Shown here: piece by piece, positions 40,640-64,000 of the stretch
Layout: each line of letters starts with the position of its first letter
Position numbering within the stretch: position 1 is the stretch's first letter
Source of the DNA: Gadus chalcogrammus
Taxonomy: Eukaryota; Chordata; Actinopteri; Gadiformes; Gadidae
DNA length: 64,000 nt
Direction of reading: 5' to 3'
NCBI RefSeq assembly: GCF_026213295.1
Contig: NC_079419.1
Span: 13,120,789-13,184,788 of the forward strand
The notes under the pieces: model-generated
The model's input: the letters and a program-made list of their open reading frames with translations, nothing else
Database searches by the model: none
What the model was told of the DNA's origin: nothing
Position numbers and translations under genes: made by a program

Positions 40640-40832
40640 TTGGATCCAGTGGCTTGACAGTGTTCAACCCACAGCAGGAAGGTCCCAGGTTTGATCCCCA
40701 ACGTCTGCAGCCTACCTGCTGGCCTCCTGCAGCAAGATGCCTGGACCGGATACAGGTCATTAAGAGGCAGGTAGACCAATTCACTGTAAGTGGCTTTGGA
40801 TAAAAGCGCCTGCTAAATAACTCAGAGACTAA
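40640..40832 (+). mobile_element. tRNA-derived SINE
   Basis: A tRNA-related head with B box GGTTTGATCCC (about 40689-40699) precedes a body and the conserved fish SINE/LINE tail ACTGTAAGTGGCTTTGGATA-AAAGCGCCTGCTAAAT (40783-40820). The A box is diverged. SINEs are transcribed by RNA polymerase III and moved by LINE enzymes; the tail is the part a partner LINE reverse transcriptase would recognise. Confidence 0.75.
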
Positions 40833-41118
40833 ATGGTAAAGTAGCAGTAATTATCCCTTAGAGCTCGTTTTGGCCTGCTCGTCTCACTACCTAAACAAAG
40901 GTAGCCATGGATCCAGGCCTCTTCCCGTGCATATTTAATCACGTTATCATCATTGGATCTGGAGCAACCAAGGTTGTAAACGCTAGATGTCCTCCTTTAT
41001 TCTGGAGGGCCCGAGCTGTAAACTTTAACTGCTGACTGATCGTTCTATCTTCTACCATCTGACCGCTATCAGGTCCCATCAGGATGAAGACGTGTCCTTT
41101 AGGGGTCAACGCCCTCAG

Positions 41119-41120
<2 letters not shown>
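40833..41120. other. Non-coding, nothing recognised
   Basis: Short unique interval between the SINE and the CT tract. Confidence 0.5.
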
Positions 41121-41155
<35 letters not shown>

Positions 41156-41195
41156 CTCGCTCTCGCTCTCGCTCTCTCTCTCTCTCTCTCTCTCT
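41121..41195 (+). repeat. (TC)n microsatellite with TCGC variants
   Basis: TC dinucleotides with (TCGC)n-type interruptions in the middle. Confidence 0.95.
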
Positions 41196-41573
41196 TTTTC
41201 TCTTTTTCTCTTTCGCTCTGTTTCTCAGAGATCGTCCATTTTCACAGAAACCGAACATGTTATTGTGTGTCATATTGTAACACCACACAAGCACGGGCAT
41301 GCTTGTGTGCTGTGTTTGTGTTTGTCCAGGAGCAGTGTCCTGTTCATCCCGTTATCTCCCGTGTTTCACACTTGAGGAGCGTGCGTGTCATTTAGAGAGG
41401 GAGGTTTAATGGCGTCCTGTTGTCCCTCACTGGGCTGGTCTGCTACCTCCCAGCCAACCTGTGTGTTGTCCAGGGCCCCTGGGGGGGGGGCTCCACCATG
41501 CTGGGAGACCAGGGGCCACTTAGGGTGGGGCCCCAAATAATGAATCAGTGCTCTTGTACTAGACTACCATGCC

Positions 41574-41574
<1 letters not shown>

Positions 41575-41660
<86 letters not shown>
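41575..41660 (+). repeat. (AC)n microsatellite, 43 units
   Basis: Uninterrupted over 86 bp. Confidence 0.98.
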
Positions 41661-41662
<2 letters not shown>

Positions 41663-42687
41663 TGCCTCCTGCAGCCTACACTGACTGACTCTTTATATCT
41701 TTACGTTTTCCTCTGTTGTTTTTTTTGGAACTATTCTTCAACTTTGTTTCATCACTTAGCAGGCTAGCTTAAGCTTTTAGCTCAAACTTAGCTTCGCCTG
41801 TCAGCTCTGTGGGAGCACTGCACACACATCCAGAGGGAATGAAGGTGTTTCCCGCGGAGGGATGTCAAATACGGGCGTTGAGTGGTTTCGGCGGGGCCGC
41901 AATTTAGCGCAACCTCCCGTACCCCTCACAGGAGGAGGTGAAGGAGGTGGAGGAGAAGGCGGAGGAGGATGAAGGCGTGGTGCGGGCACCACACTGGGTC
42001 GTTGCTAGTGTTGGGGCACGTCCTCCCCCCTACACCCATCATCAGTCCTACAGCAGGTATGCACACGTGATGATGTGGGCGAGACCTCCACTGAATTCCC
42101 TCTCTCTCTGCCTTAGGAGTGAGAGACAGAAAGACAGGCAGACAGACAGACAGATAGACAAACAGACAGACCGACAGAGGTATGAAAGTACAATGTTTAG
42201 ATTGACTCATCGGACTGACTCATCTGGGTTTGGCATTCTCATAGGGATGAAGAGAGAGAGTAAGAGGACATGTTAAGAGATGCCAGACAGATAAATCTGT
42301 CAGTGTCAGAACGAGGGAGATACAGGGGTTAATCCATTCATGTTAAATTACTATCCAGGTCGTTCTGTCTCACTGATTTTGCATTCAAAAGAATCCCATC
42401 AGCATTTTTCTTTTCTGGTAAAAAACAAAGAAAATAAGGTTGAGGAAAATAAAGAACAAGTGATTATGGTTATAATCATTTCAGCAAACATGTATCCACA
42501 TGCTTTTGTGATTAACGGTAAACTATACGTGCAATGAGAATTCGACTTACACTACAATGGTTAACATCGTCTCACATTATCAGGTAAAACCATAAAACTT
42601 GCAGACACATTTCTTCTTTCGTTTGCAATTATTCCACCACTTATAGTTCAGCTGATTCTCGTTTGAATTTTATTCTAGCAATATAAA

Positions 42688-42690
<3 letters not shown>
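41661..42690. other. Non-coding; CAGA repeat near 42123
   Basis: An A-GACAGACAG-type imperfect tetranucleotide array lies at 42123-42178. GGAGGTGAAGGAGGTGGAGG near 41933 is purine-rich. No exon recognised. Confidence 0.55.

Positions 42691-42738
<48 letters not shown>
42691..42738 (+). repeat. (CA)n microsatellite, 24 units
   Basis: Uninterrupted over 48 bp. Confidence 0.97.
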
Positions 42739-44501
<1,763 letters not shown>

Positions 44502-44804
44502 CATTGCTCCCAGCGCTTCTGAAGAGGGAGACGCCGGCCTCTATCCCAGGGATAGATTAAGGATCCCACCATCTCTGTATGGACAGACATCTAAGGGACT
44601 ATTCAGCTTAGATCCTAGAACCCCCCCCCCTCCCCCCAAAACAGACATCACTGGGAACACGACCTAGGCAGGGGAAGGTGGAGGTGAGGGGGTGGGGGGG
44701 ATGGAGTAGCAAACACAGGTAGTCCAGGGAACTGAATATGTAACGAATAGATATAGAGAGGCACAACCAGGAGAACGATGGCGGGGGGGAGTTAAGAAGG
44801 AAGT

Positions 44805-44808
<4 letters not shown>

Positions 44809-44852
<44 letters not shown>
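44809..44852 (+). repeat. (GT)n microsatellite, 22 units
   Basis: Uninterrupted over 44 bp. Confidence 0.97.
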
Positions 44853-44853
<1 letters not shown>

Positions 44854-45762
44854 GGAGAGAGATTAGCAAAGCTTTGAATGAGAGGGGGGGGGGACTGCTT
44901 GGTGACTTGAGTTACCCAGACAGTGAATAAAAAGTGTCAGAAAAACATAGAGGAAATCCTGTATGTAGGGCTGTTCCTCAGAAGAGAGAGAGACTTTGGG
45001 AGAGTTTGTCTAATATCCTAGGTGTCGTTGGGTTAGGCTACGCTCGGCTCTGGATCAAAGGGTCTGACTATTGGCAAAGAGTCTAAGTTGATAAGAGAGC
45101 GCGTGATAGAACTGTGAAATGACATGCGTCTTAGAGTACCGTATTAAGCGCTATATACATTTAATTTATTATTATTATTATTATTATATGAATCTGATAA
45201 TAGACTACAGCGTTGTGAATTTAATTGTGTTTTTTATTCTGTCTTTCTAATGTGGCGAGCACACATCTTTCAAGAGCACTTTCCTTGAATGTTGACATTC
45301 AGAATTCTCAAACACATTTGTGTCATTGAAAAAAGTGCTTGTTATTCCCCTTTCCCAAACCTCCAGGAAAACCTGAACTTTTCCAGATTATTTCGACCCC
45401 TTTTCAAGCCAGCAGACAGATACTACCACAAATGACTGACCCCCCCCCCTCAATGGAAAAGCAAGGGGTAGGGCATGTTGCCTGGGGGACCACAAGCCCC
45501 CTCCCCCTTTGTCCTGGGGGTGGTTTAGGGATGTCGGTTGGGGTGAAAGGTCAAGTCCATTCGTCAAGGGCCAGGCGACAGGAGGATTCTGGGAGACGTA
45601 ACCCTCTGGAAGTACCTCCTAACCTGCTGGTTAGGGGACCAGACGTTGGTGCTTTCAGCGTTCAAGTTCATGCATCCATCTCCACCCCAGCGTGGTTACT
45701 GGTGTACCCCACAGAGGCTCCCTAAAGCAACCCCAGGTGGTTTTTGGCTCAGCCAGGGGTTA
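44853..45762. other. Non-coding; short TTA repeat
   Basis: (TTA)n at 45168-45188. No exon or transposon recognised. Confidence 0.5.
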
Positions 45763-45876
45763 CTATTTAGCATTTGGTCACTTTTATCACAAGTAACTGC
45801 AAGTAACCATGTAATTGGGTGTTCAAACCCACTAGCTTTCTGGCTGGCAGTTAAACCCCCTTCCTAACCATCACTC
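45763..45876 (-). mobile_element. Degenerate tRNA-derived SINE
   Basis: On the minus strand TGATGGTTAGGAAGGGGG (A-box region, about 45870-45855) is followed by GGGTTTGAACACCC (B box, 45831-45818). Then comes TGTGATAAAAGTGACCAAAT, a diverged form of the TTGGATAAAAGCGTCTGCTA tail seen at 40783. Same SINE class as 40640-40832, older. Confidence 0.6.
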
Positions 45877-46126
45877 CTACATTCATGTCAATCATATTTG
45901 GAATCTATGACTATAGTTTCACTCAAAATATACATGTGTATCAAATAACACATGCACGTTAGCCATGAATTGCTTGGACCTGAAGTCCTTGTAGCTTTTC
46001 CTTATAAAAATAACAAATAACACACACATACACAGGCACACACAATAACATATCCCTCACCTCTCACTGCTGGTGTTTTGCAGGACTGGAAACAAGATCT
46101 GATTGCTACTTACTACTCTGATTACG

Positions 46127-46136
46127 TGTGTGTGTG

Positions 46137-46231
<95 letters not shown>

Positions 46232-46247
46232 CGTGCGTGCGCGTGTT
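46127..46247 (+). repeat. (GT)n microsatellite ending in GTGC units
   Basis: GT tract with one CT break at 46137-46139 and terminal GTGC tetramers. Confidence 0.96.
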
Positions 46248-46448
46248 GGTTCTTTTAAGATAATCCTTTGGGGGATATATCGTTTCGGGCCCAGTGTATT
46301 TAAGCTCCCATAATAAACCAGTGAATCCCAGCTGTCTATTGGGGGCCTCAGGCGCTACAGCCAGAGAAAGGTTCCGATATTAACAGTTAGCCCAACATTC
46401 AGTCCTCGTGTTTCCCTCCTCCTTTACCAGTCCCGCTGTTGCTGCTTT

Positions 46449-46888
46449 TTTACCTGCTCACCTGTCCTGTAGTCCCTCACCTGTCCTGTACTCCCTCACC
46501 TGTCCTGTACTCCCTCCTCTATCTTGTAGTCCTTCCCCTGTCTTGTAGTCCCATCCCTCACCTGTCCTGTAGTCCCTCATCTGTCTTGTAGTCCCTCACC
46601 TGTCTTGTAATCCCTCACCTGTCCTGTAGTCCCTCACCTGTCCTGTAGTCCCTCACCTTTCTTGTAGTCCCTCACCTGTCTGGTATTCGTTTATCTATCT
46701 AGAAGTCCTCCACCTGTCCTGTAGTCCCATACATTTCCTGTAGTCCCTCACCTGTCCTGTAGTCCTCCACCTGTCCTGTATTCCCCTACCTTTCCTGTAG
46801 TCATCCACCTTTCCTGTATTCCTTTACTTGTCCTGTAGTCTTCCACCTGTCCTGTATTACTTTACCTGTCCTGTAGTCCTCCACCTGC
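46449..46888 (+). repeat. 19-bp minisatellite (CACCTGTCCTGTAGTCCCT)
   Basis: Roughly 23 copies of a 19-bp unit with substitutions (TCTTGTAGT, TTTCCTGTA, TCCTCCACC) and a few length changes over 440 bp. Nearly pure pyrimidine-biased strand. Not part of a recognised transposon. Confidence 0.93.
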
Positions 46889-48702
<1,814 letters not shown>

Positions 48703-49076
48703 GTGCTTACTAGGGATGGGCATTCGATTAAGTTGTCTTAGTCGATCGTCGGGAGAATTAATGATCAATTAGTCGATTAATCGTTAATATTTTACATTAA
48801 AATTAAAAAATATATATATATATATTCAAAATGAAATGAAAATACAAATGCAGCGTGTTTTCCTCATTGGGATCTTCATTATTAGATGTACAACTCAGTT
48901 AAACCAGATCCGTTCAATAGTTATGCGCTTCTCTGCTCTAAGCAACGGAGCATGCAGCTCGAAGCCGGTGCTCATACATAAACATAACTAAAAATAAACA
49001 CAACCCTAGTTTCTTCCCAAAATAATAACAATAATAATATCAAAAAAACAATAATTTTATAACTTCACCAACCAGT

Positions 49077-49395
49077 CTACGGATTTTTGTTCAGAAAGAT
49101 GATTATGTTGACATGCTCTGGGGTCAGACGCGACCGCAGCCTGGTGACCGTCAGTCCAGCCGCCGAAAACACCCGCTCTGAGGGGACCGACGTTGCCGTG
49201 ATGCACAAATACCTCCGTGCTAACTTGGCAAGGCGGGGGAACAACTTTCCACAATCCAGGGGCTCAGAAAGTTCTTTATTTCTGCTTTGATGCAAACCTC
49301 GCCTTGAGTGGTAGGCCTATAGTGTTCCCCAAGAAGTCATTTTTTAAATCATAATGGTCCCACACCAGACTTCGCCGTGGCCTGGTCCGCTTCAT
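49077..49395 (-). pseudogene. hAT transposase, N-terminus fused by deletion to dimerisation domain
   Basis: The start codon at 49395 opens MKRTRPRRSLVWDHYDLKND, the beginning of a BED-type finger. The sequence then jumps within about 25 codons to the C-terminus: [40 protein letters not shown] and [16 protein letters not shown]. The last block is the hAT C-terminal dimerisation domain. The catalytic middle is absent, so the element can move only with transposase from elsewhere. Confidence 0.87.
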
Positions 49396-49404
49396 GATTA
49401 CATC

Positions 49405-49725
49405 GCCGTGTTCCAATATCCATACTATCCGTACTTACTAGTCTAAGTTTGAGTACGTAGGGCGTTCCGATTCAGGGCGAAAATAAGTTTACTGAAAACT
49501 GTCAAATCGTGTGTGGCGATGTACACTTTTCGTGCTCAATGGCAGCCATCTTAGCTACGTAGCGGAAGAGGGCGGAGCCAGGCTGAGCCAAAGTCGGCGC
49601 ATTTTCCACATAGCCTGCATTAATTGTCATTTTGTAGTTTTTATAGTTTTTATAGCTTTTTATAGCTGCTAGGCATAAAGAGTTCACCGTTCAAAGCGAA
49701 ATGTTTATTGCGGGGGAGGAGCCGC
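49405..49725 (-). mobile_element. Truncated copy of the GCCGTGTTCCAATA MITE
   Basis: Read on the minus strand this matches about the last two thirds of 23339-23840, including the TATAAAA triplet (49635-49666) and GGATATTGGAACACGGC at its end. About 170 bp of the other end is missing. It ends 9 bp from the transposase start codon. Confidence 0.85.
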
Positions 49726-49868
49726 AAATTTTAATATTGCCCCTGTGTGGTAAAATGTTTAATTGCACACTGCATTCGTTTAATCGATGAAAATTGTACG
49801 TAATCGACGAAATTCTTAACGATCAATTAGTCGATCGTCGATTAATCATGCCCATCCCTAGTGCTTAC

Positions 49869-54804
<4,936 letters not shown>

Positions 54805-54812
54805 AATATATA

Positions 54813-54856
<44 letters not shown>
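54805..54856 (+). repeat. (TA)n microsatellite
   Basis: TA dinucleotides with one GC break near 54815. Confidence 0.95.
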
Positions 54857-54859
<3 letters not shown>

Positions 54860-55010
54860 GTGAGCATTCCTCATTTTGCCCCAGTCTGAGGCAGACTTCG
54901 GGGCCTGGGGACGTGTGGTTATCTTGGTTTAGTGTTATCTGTGTAAAACTTTTCGTTCGGTTGTTCGGTTGCCTGGAACTTGTAAAGATCTGAATAGCCT
55001 CCCCCTTGTT

Positions 55011-55130
<120 letters not shown>

Positions 55131-55585
55131 CCTTTCTCCCCCCCTTCTCTCTGTCTGTCTGTGTGTGTGTGTGTGTATTTATTCAGAGCACCCTTCACCA
55201 CTAGCCCCCCAGCCTCCACTAAAGAAAAGGGCTCCCTGGCTCCCAGTCACTCATCTCTATAGTCTCTCGTCCTTTGTCTTTGTAATTGGTCGAGTCTCGT
55301 CTGGAGGAAAGCAGACCTCCTGTCTGGTGACAGAGACCCCCCCCTCCCCCCTTCTCCCTCTCTCTATCGCTCTCTCTCTCTCTGTCTTTCTCTTTCTCTT
55401 TCTCTCTCTCTCTTGCTGTCTCTTTTTCTTTCTCTCTCTATCTGTCCCCCATGCACTTTCTCACTCTCTGTCTCTCTCACCCTGTCTCTCTCTCACTTTC
55501 TCTATCTTTCTCTGTCTCATATTCCCTCTCTCTGTCTCTGTCTCTGTCTCTCTGTCTTTAGGAACACTGAAAGGTCAATAGGACA

Positions 55586-56998
55586 TAGTGATGGGAATTT
55601 CGATTCACTTCGAAGATTCATAGTCATTTGAGTGAATCACTAAAAAGATCCGAATCTTTTGAGTCCTTTGAATCTGAATCAGTTGAAATTTTGTCGCTGA
55701 ATGAGCCCAGCAGCCCACTCCCTAGTGCCTAATGCGCACGCTCACAGCAAACCACTGTAATGCAGTTTTGAGGATATCCAGGGGAAATACGCGAACATAT
55801 TTGAATATTAAAAAGGATGCATTGCAAACATCGGAGATGTCGCCAACGTGACTGCTATCTGAATTAGGAAAAAAACGTATGGATTAATTTTTTTTCTCTT
55901 CGAAGCTCGTCAAACACAGAAATATTCTGAGAGTTCACATAGTCAGCAAACAACTTTATTTTTAATAAGCTACTTTCATTTTAGAATACAATCTCTCGTA
56001 AAATAATGCCTTTGTAACAAAAGAGTTTAACGATTTACATTCAGTACGAGCCCGACCCATTTAGTATGAGTCCGTTGAGTTGGTCTTTCACTCAACAGGA
56101 TATGAGTCCGACCCATTCAATATGAGTAATTTGAGTTAGTCTTTCACTCAACCGGATACGAGTCCGACCCATTTCAACTGAGTCCTTTGAGTTAGTCTTT
56201 CACCCAGCCGGATACGAGTCAGACCCATTTCATCTGAATCCTTTGAGTTAGTCTTTCACTCAACCGGATACGAATCCGACCCATGAATTCGCTCAGTCTA
56301 TGGATCTGGATCTGTGTACAGCTCTGTCTACAAGAAGTTCTTATTCAACCACGCAGCTGGCAGCTCCGGGTCCGTATGCTTAATCTAAGTTACTATGCAG
56401 ATGAAAAACGGATGTGTTAATGTTGTTATAGACCTACAGTTTGATGACATTCGTGCATTGTTTTAATAATGTCGTCCGTAGCAGCCAGAACCGAAAGATT
56501 CGGGTTAATTGAGACCACGGACTCGGGTTAATTGAGACCACGGACTCGTGACTCATGGGTGAATGTAAGGATTCGGATCTTTGAATCCGATTGACTCAGA
56601 TTTAGGGCTGTGTTCAAAAAATCGATCCGCGATCCGATATCGATTCATGCTCAAAAAGCACGATATCGATCCAAAAATGTCTGGATCGATCTTTAATTAA
56701 TAAAAAAAAAAAAAAAAAAAATTAAATTTCAAATAATACTTGGATTTTTGTCTAAAATAAATACTTTATTCTTGACTCTTCTCTCTCTGTGTCCCTCTTA
56801 CACGTACACAGATACAATCACAAACACATGGAGCTGTTTTGTCTATTGGACAGTATTTATTTGCATTATGTCTGTAAATAGATCGATATCGAATCGAATC
56901 GGATCGAATCGTGGATCGAATCGGATCGTGACCTTATGAATCGGAATCGGATCGATCCAGGAAATTCGGATCGATTCCCAGCGATTGAACCACCACTA
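55586..56998. mobile_element. Chimeric hAT-type element
   Basis: An exact 8-bp duplication ATAGGACA flanks the unit (55578-55585 and 56999-57006). The left end TAGTGATGGGAATTTCGATTC and the right end, read inward TAGTGGTGGTTCAATCGCTG, agree only in TAGTG-TGG and look like ends of two different hAT families. A third end, TAGGGCTGTGTTCAAAAAAT, begins at 56603 and resembles the right end (both lead into ATCGATCC). No transposase is present. Left part has GATTCGGAT/ATCCGAAT words; right part has repeated ATCGAATCGGATCG (56880-56960). Confidence 0.75.
56046..56285 (+). repeat. 56-bp tandem array inside the hAT-type element
   Basis: Four full copies (56046, 56102, 56158, 56214) and a partial fifth of a 56-bp unit containing GAGTCCGACCCATT and GAGTTAGTCTTTCACTCAAC. 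Copies differ by substitutions only. Confidence 0.93.
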
Positions 56999-57006
56999 AT
57001 AGGACA

Positions 57007-58126
57007 GGCCAGGAAAGGGAGGGCACGGGAGAGAGAGAAAGAATGAAGGCCGACCTTCTCTGTCTGAGCCACCCCTCCCCATCCTAAATTCTGATCATCT
57101 ACCTGGGCAGGTATGCTCATGGCTCGGCCTCTTCTACTGCTTCCGTCTGATCTTTCACGATGTGAGCAGAGAAGAGAACCAACGCAGTAACGCTACTAGA
57201 TAACCTATAGATACCATCCTGGTTTCAGTACCCTTGCTAACACCATATCGGTTCCTTTGCGTCTTTAAAGGGCCTCCCAAAATCGTATCATTTTTGTTTT
57301 AAACGTTGTGAAGGGATTTTGCCTTACCTATCATATTTATCTTATTTGATCTATATAATAGTTATCTATGCCGTTTGGTCCCGGTTATTAAGAGAAAGCG
57401 GGTGTAAAATCCGATGTTTTGGTCGAAGAAATCCACAATTATCTTCTCTGCCAACCACTTTACAGGGACACCGATGGCAAGGTGTGTGCAGATGTGTGGA
57501 GCTCCAGTTGGGCATTTTTTTACGGTTAATATTTATGGCTGCCTCTGAGAAACACGACACAACGACGCTACTATCTTAAAAAAACGGTTGAGTTGGACGG
57601 GTCCTAACTTGGGGATAACATGTCTCCCATTCTTCCCAGTACTTTCAGCTCACATGTACACACAAATTTACACTAACAATTTAAAGTTGCACTCATTGGT
57701 TCACTTTTGTCATCTTGGATCCACAGACCAAATTGATTCAGAGAGACCAAAGCCTTGGCATGATTGAGCTCGGTGGATATCAAATTATGATTTTTCACAG
57801 AGAAGATGCTAGTGCAATATTGCAGTCGGACCAGGCAGAATAATAAAAGAAGTAGCAAACATGTTGGAAGGAAACAAATGCTGACTGGGGGGGGGGAGGG
57901 GCATGAGTAAGACCAGCACAAACACATGTCGAAAAGATCTCGTGACCTCCTCGACCTCTACGAACTCTCCTGTGTTTTTAAAGGTCACACTGGCTATCCA
58001 CTTCAGAGTTAGACGGTAGGCAGATCGTCTTCCCCTGGCTTCTTCTGGATAGCGTAGTGGCTAGGCTCTTTGACCTGTCCTGTAGGCATCGTTGAGAAGA
58101 TGCCCTCATCTCTACCTCCTACTGAA
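57007..58126. other. Non-coding, nothing recognised
   Basis: Unique-looking sequence, no exon supported. Confidence 0.5.
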
Positions 58127-58470
58127 TGACGTGTCTCTGTACTGTCTAACCCCTACCTGGTCCTTAATGACCTGTCTCTGTATTCACTGTCTAACTGTTC
58201 CTTAATGACCTGTCTCTGTACTGCCTAACCCCTAACTGCTCCTTAATAACCTGTCTCTGTACTGTCTAACCATTATCTGTTCCTTACTGACCTGTCTGTA
58301 CTTTCTAACCCCTACCTGCTCCTAAATGACCCTTCTCTGTATTCACTGTCTAACCCCTACCTGCTCCTTACTGACCTGTCTGTACTGTCTAACCCCTACC
58401 TGCTCCTAAATGACCATCCTCTGTATTGACTGTCTAACCCCTACCTGCTCCTTATTGAGATGTATGTTAA
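58127..58470 (+). repeat. Minisatellite, about 40-46 bp unit
   Basis: Eight or so copies of a unit with CCTGTCTCTGTACTGTCTAA, CCCCTACCTGCTCCTTA and ATGA, alternating between a form with CTGTACTGTC and a longer form with CTGTATTCACTGTC. Confidence 0.9.
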
Positions 58471-62681
<4,211 letters not shown>

Positions 62682-62683
62682 TG

Positions 62684-62776
<93 letters not shown>
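62682..62776 (+). repeat. (GT)n microsatellite, about 47 units
   Basis: GT tract with one GC near the left end. Confidence 0.97.
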
Positions 62777-62780
<4 letters not shown>

Positions 62781-63084
62781 CATGTGCCAAATATGAGTTC
62801 AAATGAACACATCACTAGACCGCACACATCTATACCAAAGGCAAAATGCTTAGCTGGCTTTTTTTTATTGTTAAAAATGTTAATATTAAACATACATAAT
62901 AATACAATAACCACAAATAAAGGCTTTTATAATAAAAGCTACCTAGACAATTCTTATTTCAACTCAATGTGCAAAGTGGTAATATGTGATAAGGGGCTAC
63001 TCGTGAATAGGGTGTATTTTATAAGGCAATAATGTCAAATGTTAGCGCCGTGTTTTTATAAGCCTGGATCGTTTCAGTTTATGG

Positions 63085-63290
63085 GGGGGCAGAGAGGCCA
63101 CGCTGCCTGCGCGCGCTCGGAGCATCGGGAGAGGAAGCACGCGCGCAGTATTTCCTCGTGCAGCAGGAAGCTGACTCAATTCCCCTTGGCTTCTGCACAC
63201 TGATTTGGGTGGGCCCGTTTAAAAATAACGCGTATAAAAACCTGTCTCTGCTCCGTCCAGCTCACAATCGCCCGGGACACCGTGGGTACG
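63085..63290 (+). promoter_or_regulatory. Candidate TATA promoter
   Basis: CpG-bearing sequence (GCGCGCGCTCGG near 63110, GCACGCGCGCAG near 63136) leads to TATAAAAA at 63233-63240. About 25-35 bp downstream lies CTCCGTCCAGCTCACAATCG, a plausible initiator region. No start codon with a convincing reading frame follows in the next 200 bp, so any first exon would be non-coding or the downstream gene starts later. Confidence 0.35.
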
Positions 63291-64000
63291 GGACCTAAAT
63301 GCCCGACTGTCACATAAGTTGATGTTTTTCTTGAATTATTCATTTGTTTATTAATTTGCATGTGTTAGTATTTATATTTATTTAGGGGGAGGGGGACAAG
63401 GGGCCTTTTTTCTCACAGACAATCAGAAACGATGCGACAATAAGTAGGCCTACTACTAATAAATACACACTCAACACGTCAAGCCGCGGGCCTTAATGAG
63501 ACTTCACCTTCACTGACAGATTGGCGACGTCCACCCCCCCTCTCCCTCCCTTCCCTACCTGAGCATTACCATAGCAATATGAGTCATGTTTGGTAAAGAT
63601 CATTAAGAATTCTCGCTTTTGTTTGCGTCCGGATTAACAGGTTGTTTCGATGGCCACGCCGATCCGCGGCCCCATTCACACCTCGGTGTTTGGACACCGC
63701 GGATCGACTCGGGGACAAATGAATGATTTGTAAATGCAGATTAAGTCCCATGATAACGAAGCTGGGAGATACGTTTTGGTTTTGCTTGAGTTGAGATGGG
63801 CGAAACTATTCGCTGATATTTTTGGAATTCATCTATAATAGCCTACCAACAAAATAAATAGGCCTATGACATTTTATTCTCATTCAATCACATTTTATTT
63901 ATTAAGCGACCTTTTGGGTGGAAAATGAACAGTTTCAATACTGTTGATTAATTGTCTTATTAAAGTAGGCCTATAAAACAAATAAAGGCATTGTTTTTTT
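63291..64000. other. Non-coding, nothing recognised
   Basis: AT-rich flanking sequence. CCGCGGATCG and its inverted partner GATCCGCGG occur about 35 bp apart near 63661-63705. No gene seen before the window ends. Confidence 0.45.

Larger units (their letters stand above)
48711..49860 (-). mobile_element. hAT element with transposase remnant and nested MITE
   Basis: The ends TAGGGATGGGCATTCGATTAA (48711) and TTAATCATGCCCATCCCTA (49860) are inverted. The exact 8-bp target duplication is GTGCTTAC (48703-48710 and 49861-49868). Subterminal sequence is rich in GATCGTCGATTAAT-type words, like the 23152-24132 element. The minus strand carries an internally deleted transposase; a MITE lies upstream of its start codon. 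Confidence 0.93.

Noticed and set aside
46449..46888. CRISPR-like repeat array
   Set aside because: Units are contiguous without spacers and the DNA is clearly vertebrate; it is a minisatellite.

Overview
This window is nuclear DNA of a vertebrate, almost certainly a teleost fish. The repeat families (Rex3, a fish L2-type LINE, BEL/Pao and chromodomain Ty3/Gypsy elements, several hAT families, a Harbinger element, a tRNA-derived SINE ending in a 'TTTGGATAAAAGCG'-type tail) are characteristic of teleosts. More than twenty long CA/TG, CT/GA and TA tracts point to a microsatellite-rich fish; a gadiform such as cod is a reasonable guess, but it is inference only.

Positions 1-20115 are transposon-on-transposon. 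A minus-strand BEL/Pao retrotransposon (2277-4896 plus 9605-about 10090) was cut at one end by a plus-strand Gypsy element (1-2276, with 3' LTR 1817-2276). It was cut in the middle by a hAT element (4897-9604, 8-bp target duplication GTATAGAC). That hAT was itself hit by a minus-strand Rex3 LINE (6168-9489, duplication TGCCGTGTTGATT), and Rex3 by a second hAT-like element (7463-9104, duplication CTGAGAAT/G). Then follow an internally deleted L2-like LINE (about 10091-11758), a Harbinger element with a decayed transposase (12450-13937), a broken second L2 copy (about 14940-15513), three copies of a roughly 180-bp element with GGGCCCCGTTTC-type ends, and two short non-autonomous hATs (18114-18623 and 19207-20107), each with exact 8-bp target duplications.

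Positions about 20740-21313 hold the only convincing host gene feature: a CpG-rich promoter-like stretch and a first coding exon (21259-21313) encoding a signal peptide and ending at a phase-1 splice donor. I do not recognise the gene. Its first intron, or intergenic DNA, fills the remaining 42 kb. No further exon is certain; one 53-nt candidate (22880-22932) is compatible in phase.

Positions 21314-64000 consist of unique-looking DNA broken by dinucleotide microsatellites, two related hATs carrying the same nested MITE just upstream of the transposase start (23152-24132 and 48711-49860), a chimeric hAT (55586-56998) with an internal 56-bp tandem array, two minisatellites (46449-46888 and 58127-58470), SINE copies, several strong hairpins, a cluster of CAGGTG motifs (37107-37527) and a TATA-containing promoter-like segment near 63233. 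No operon, CRISPR array or prokaryote-like system is present, and I saw no evidence of an undescribed enzymatic system. The unusual content is in the nested and chimeric transposons and the structured non-coding sequences.
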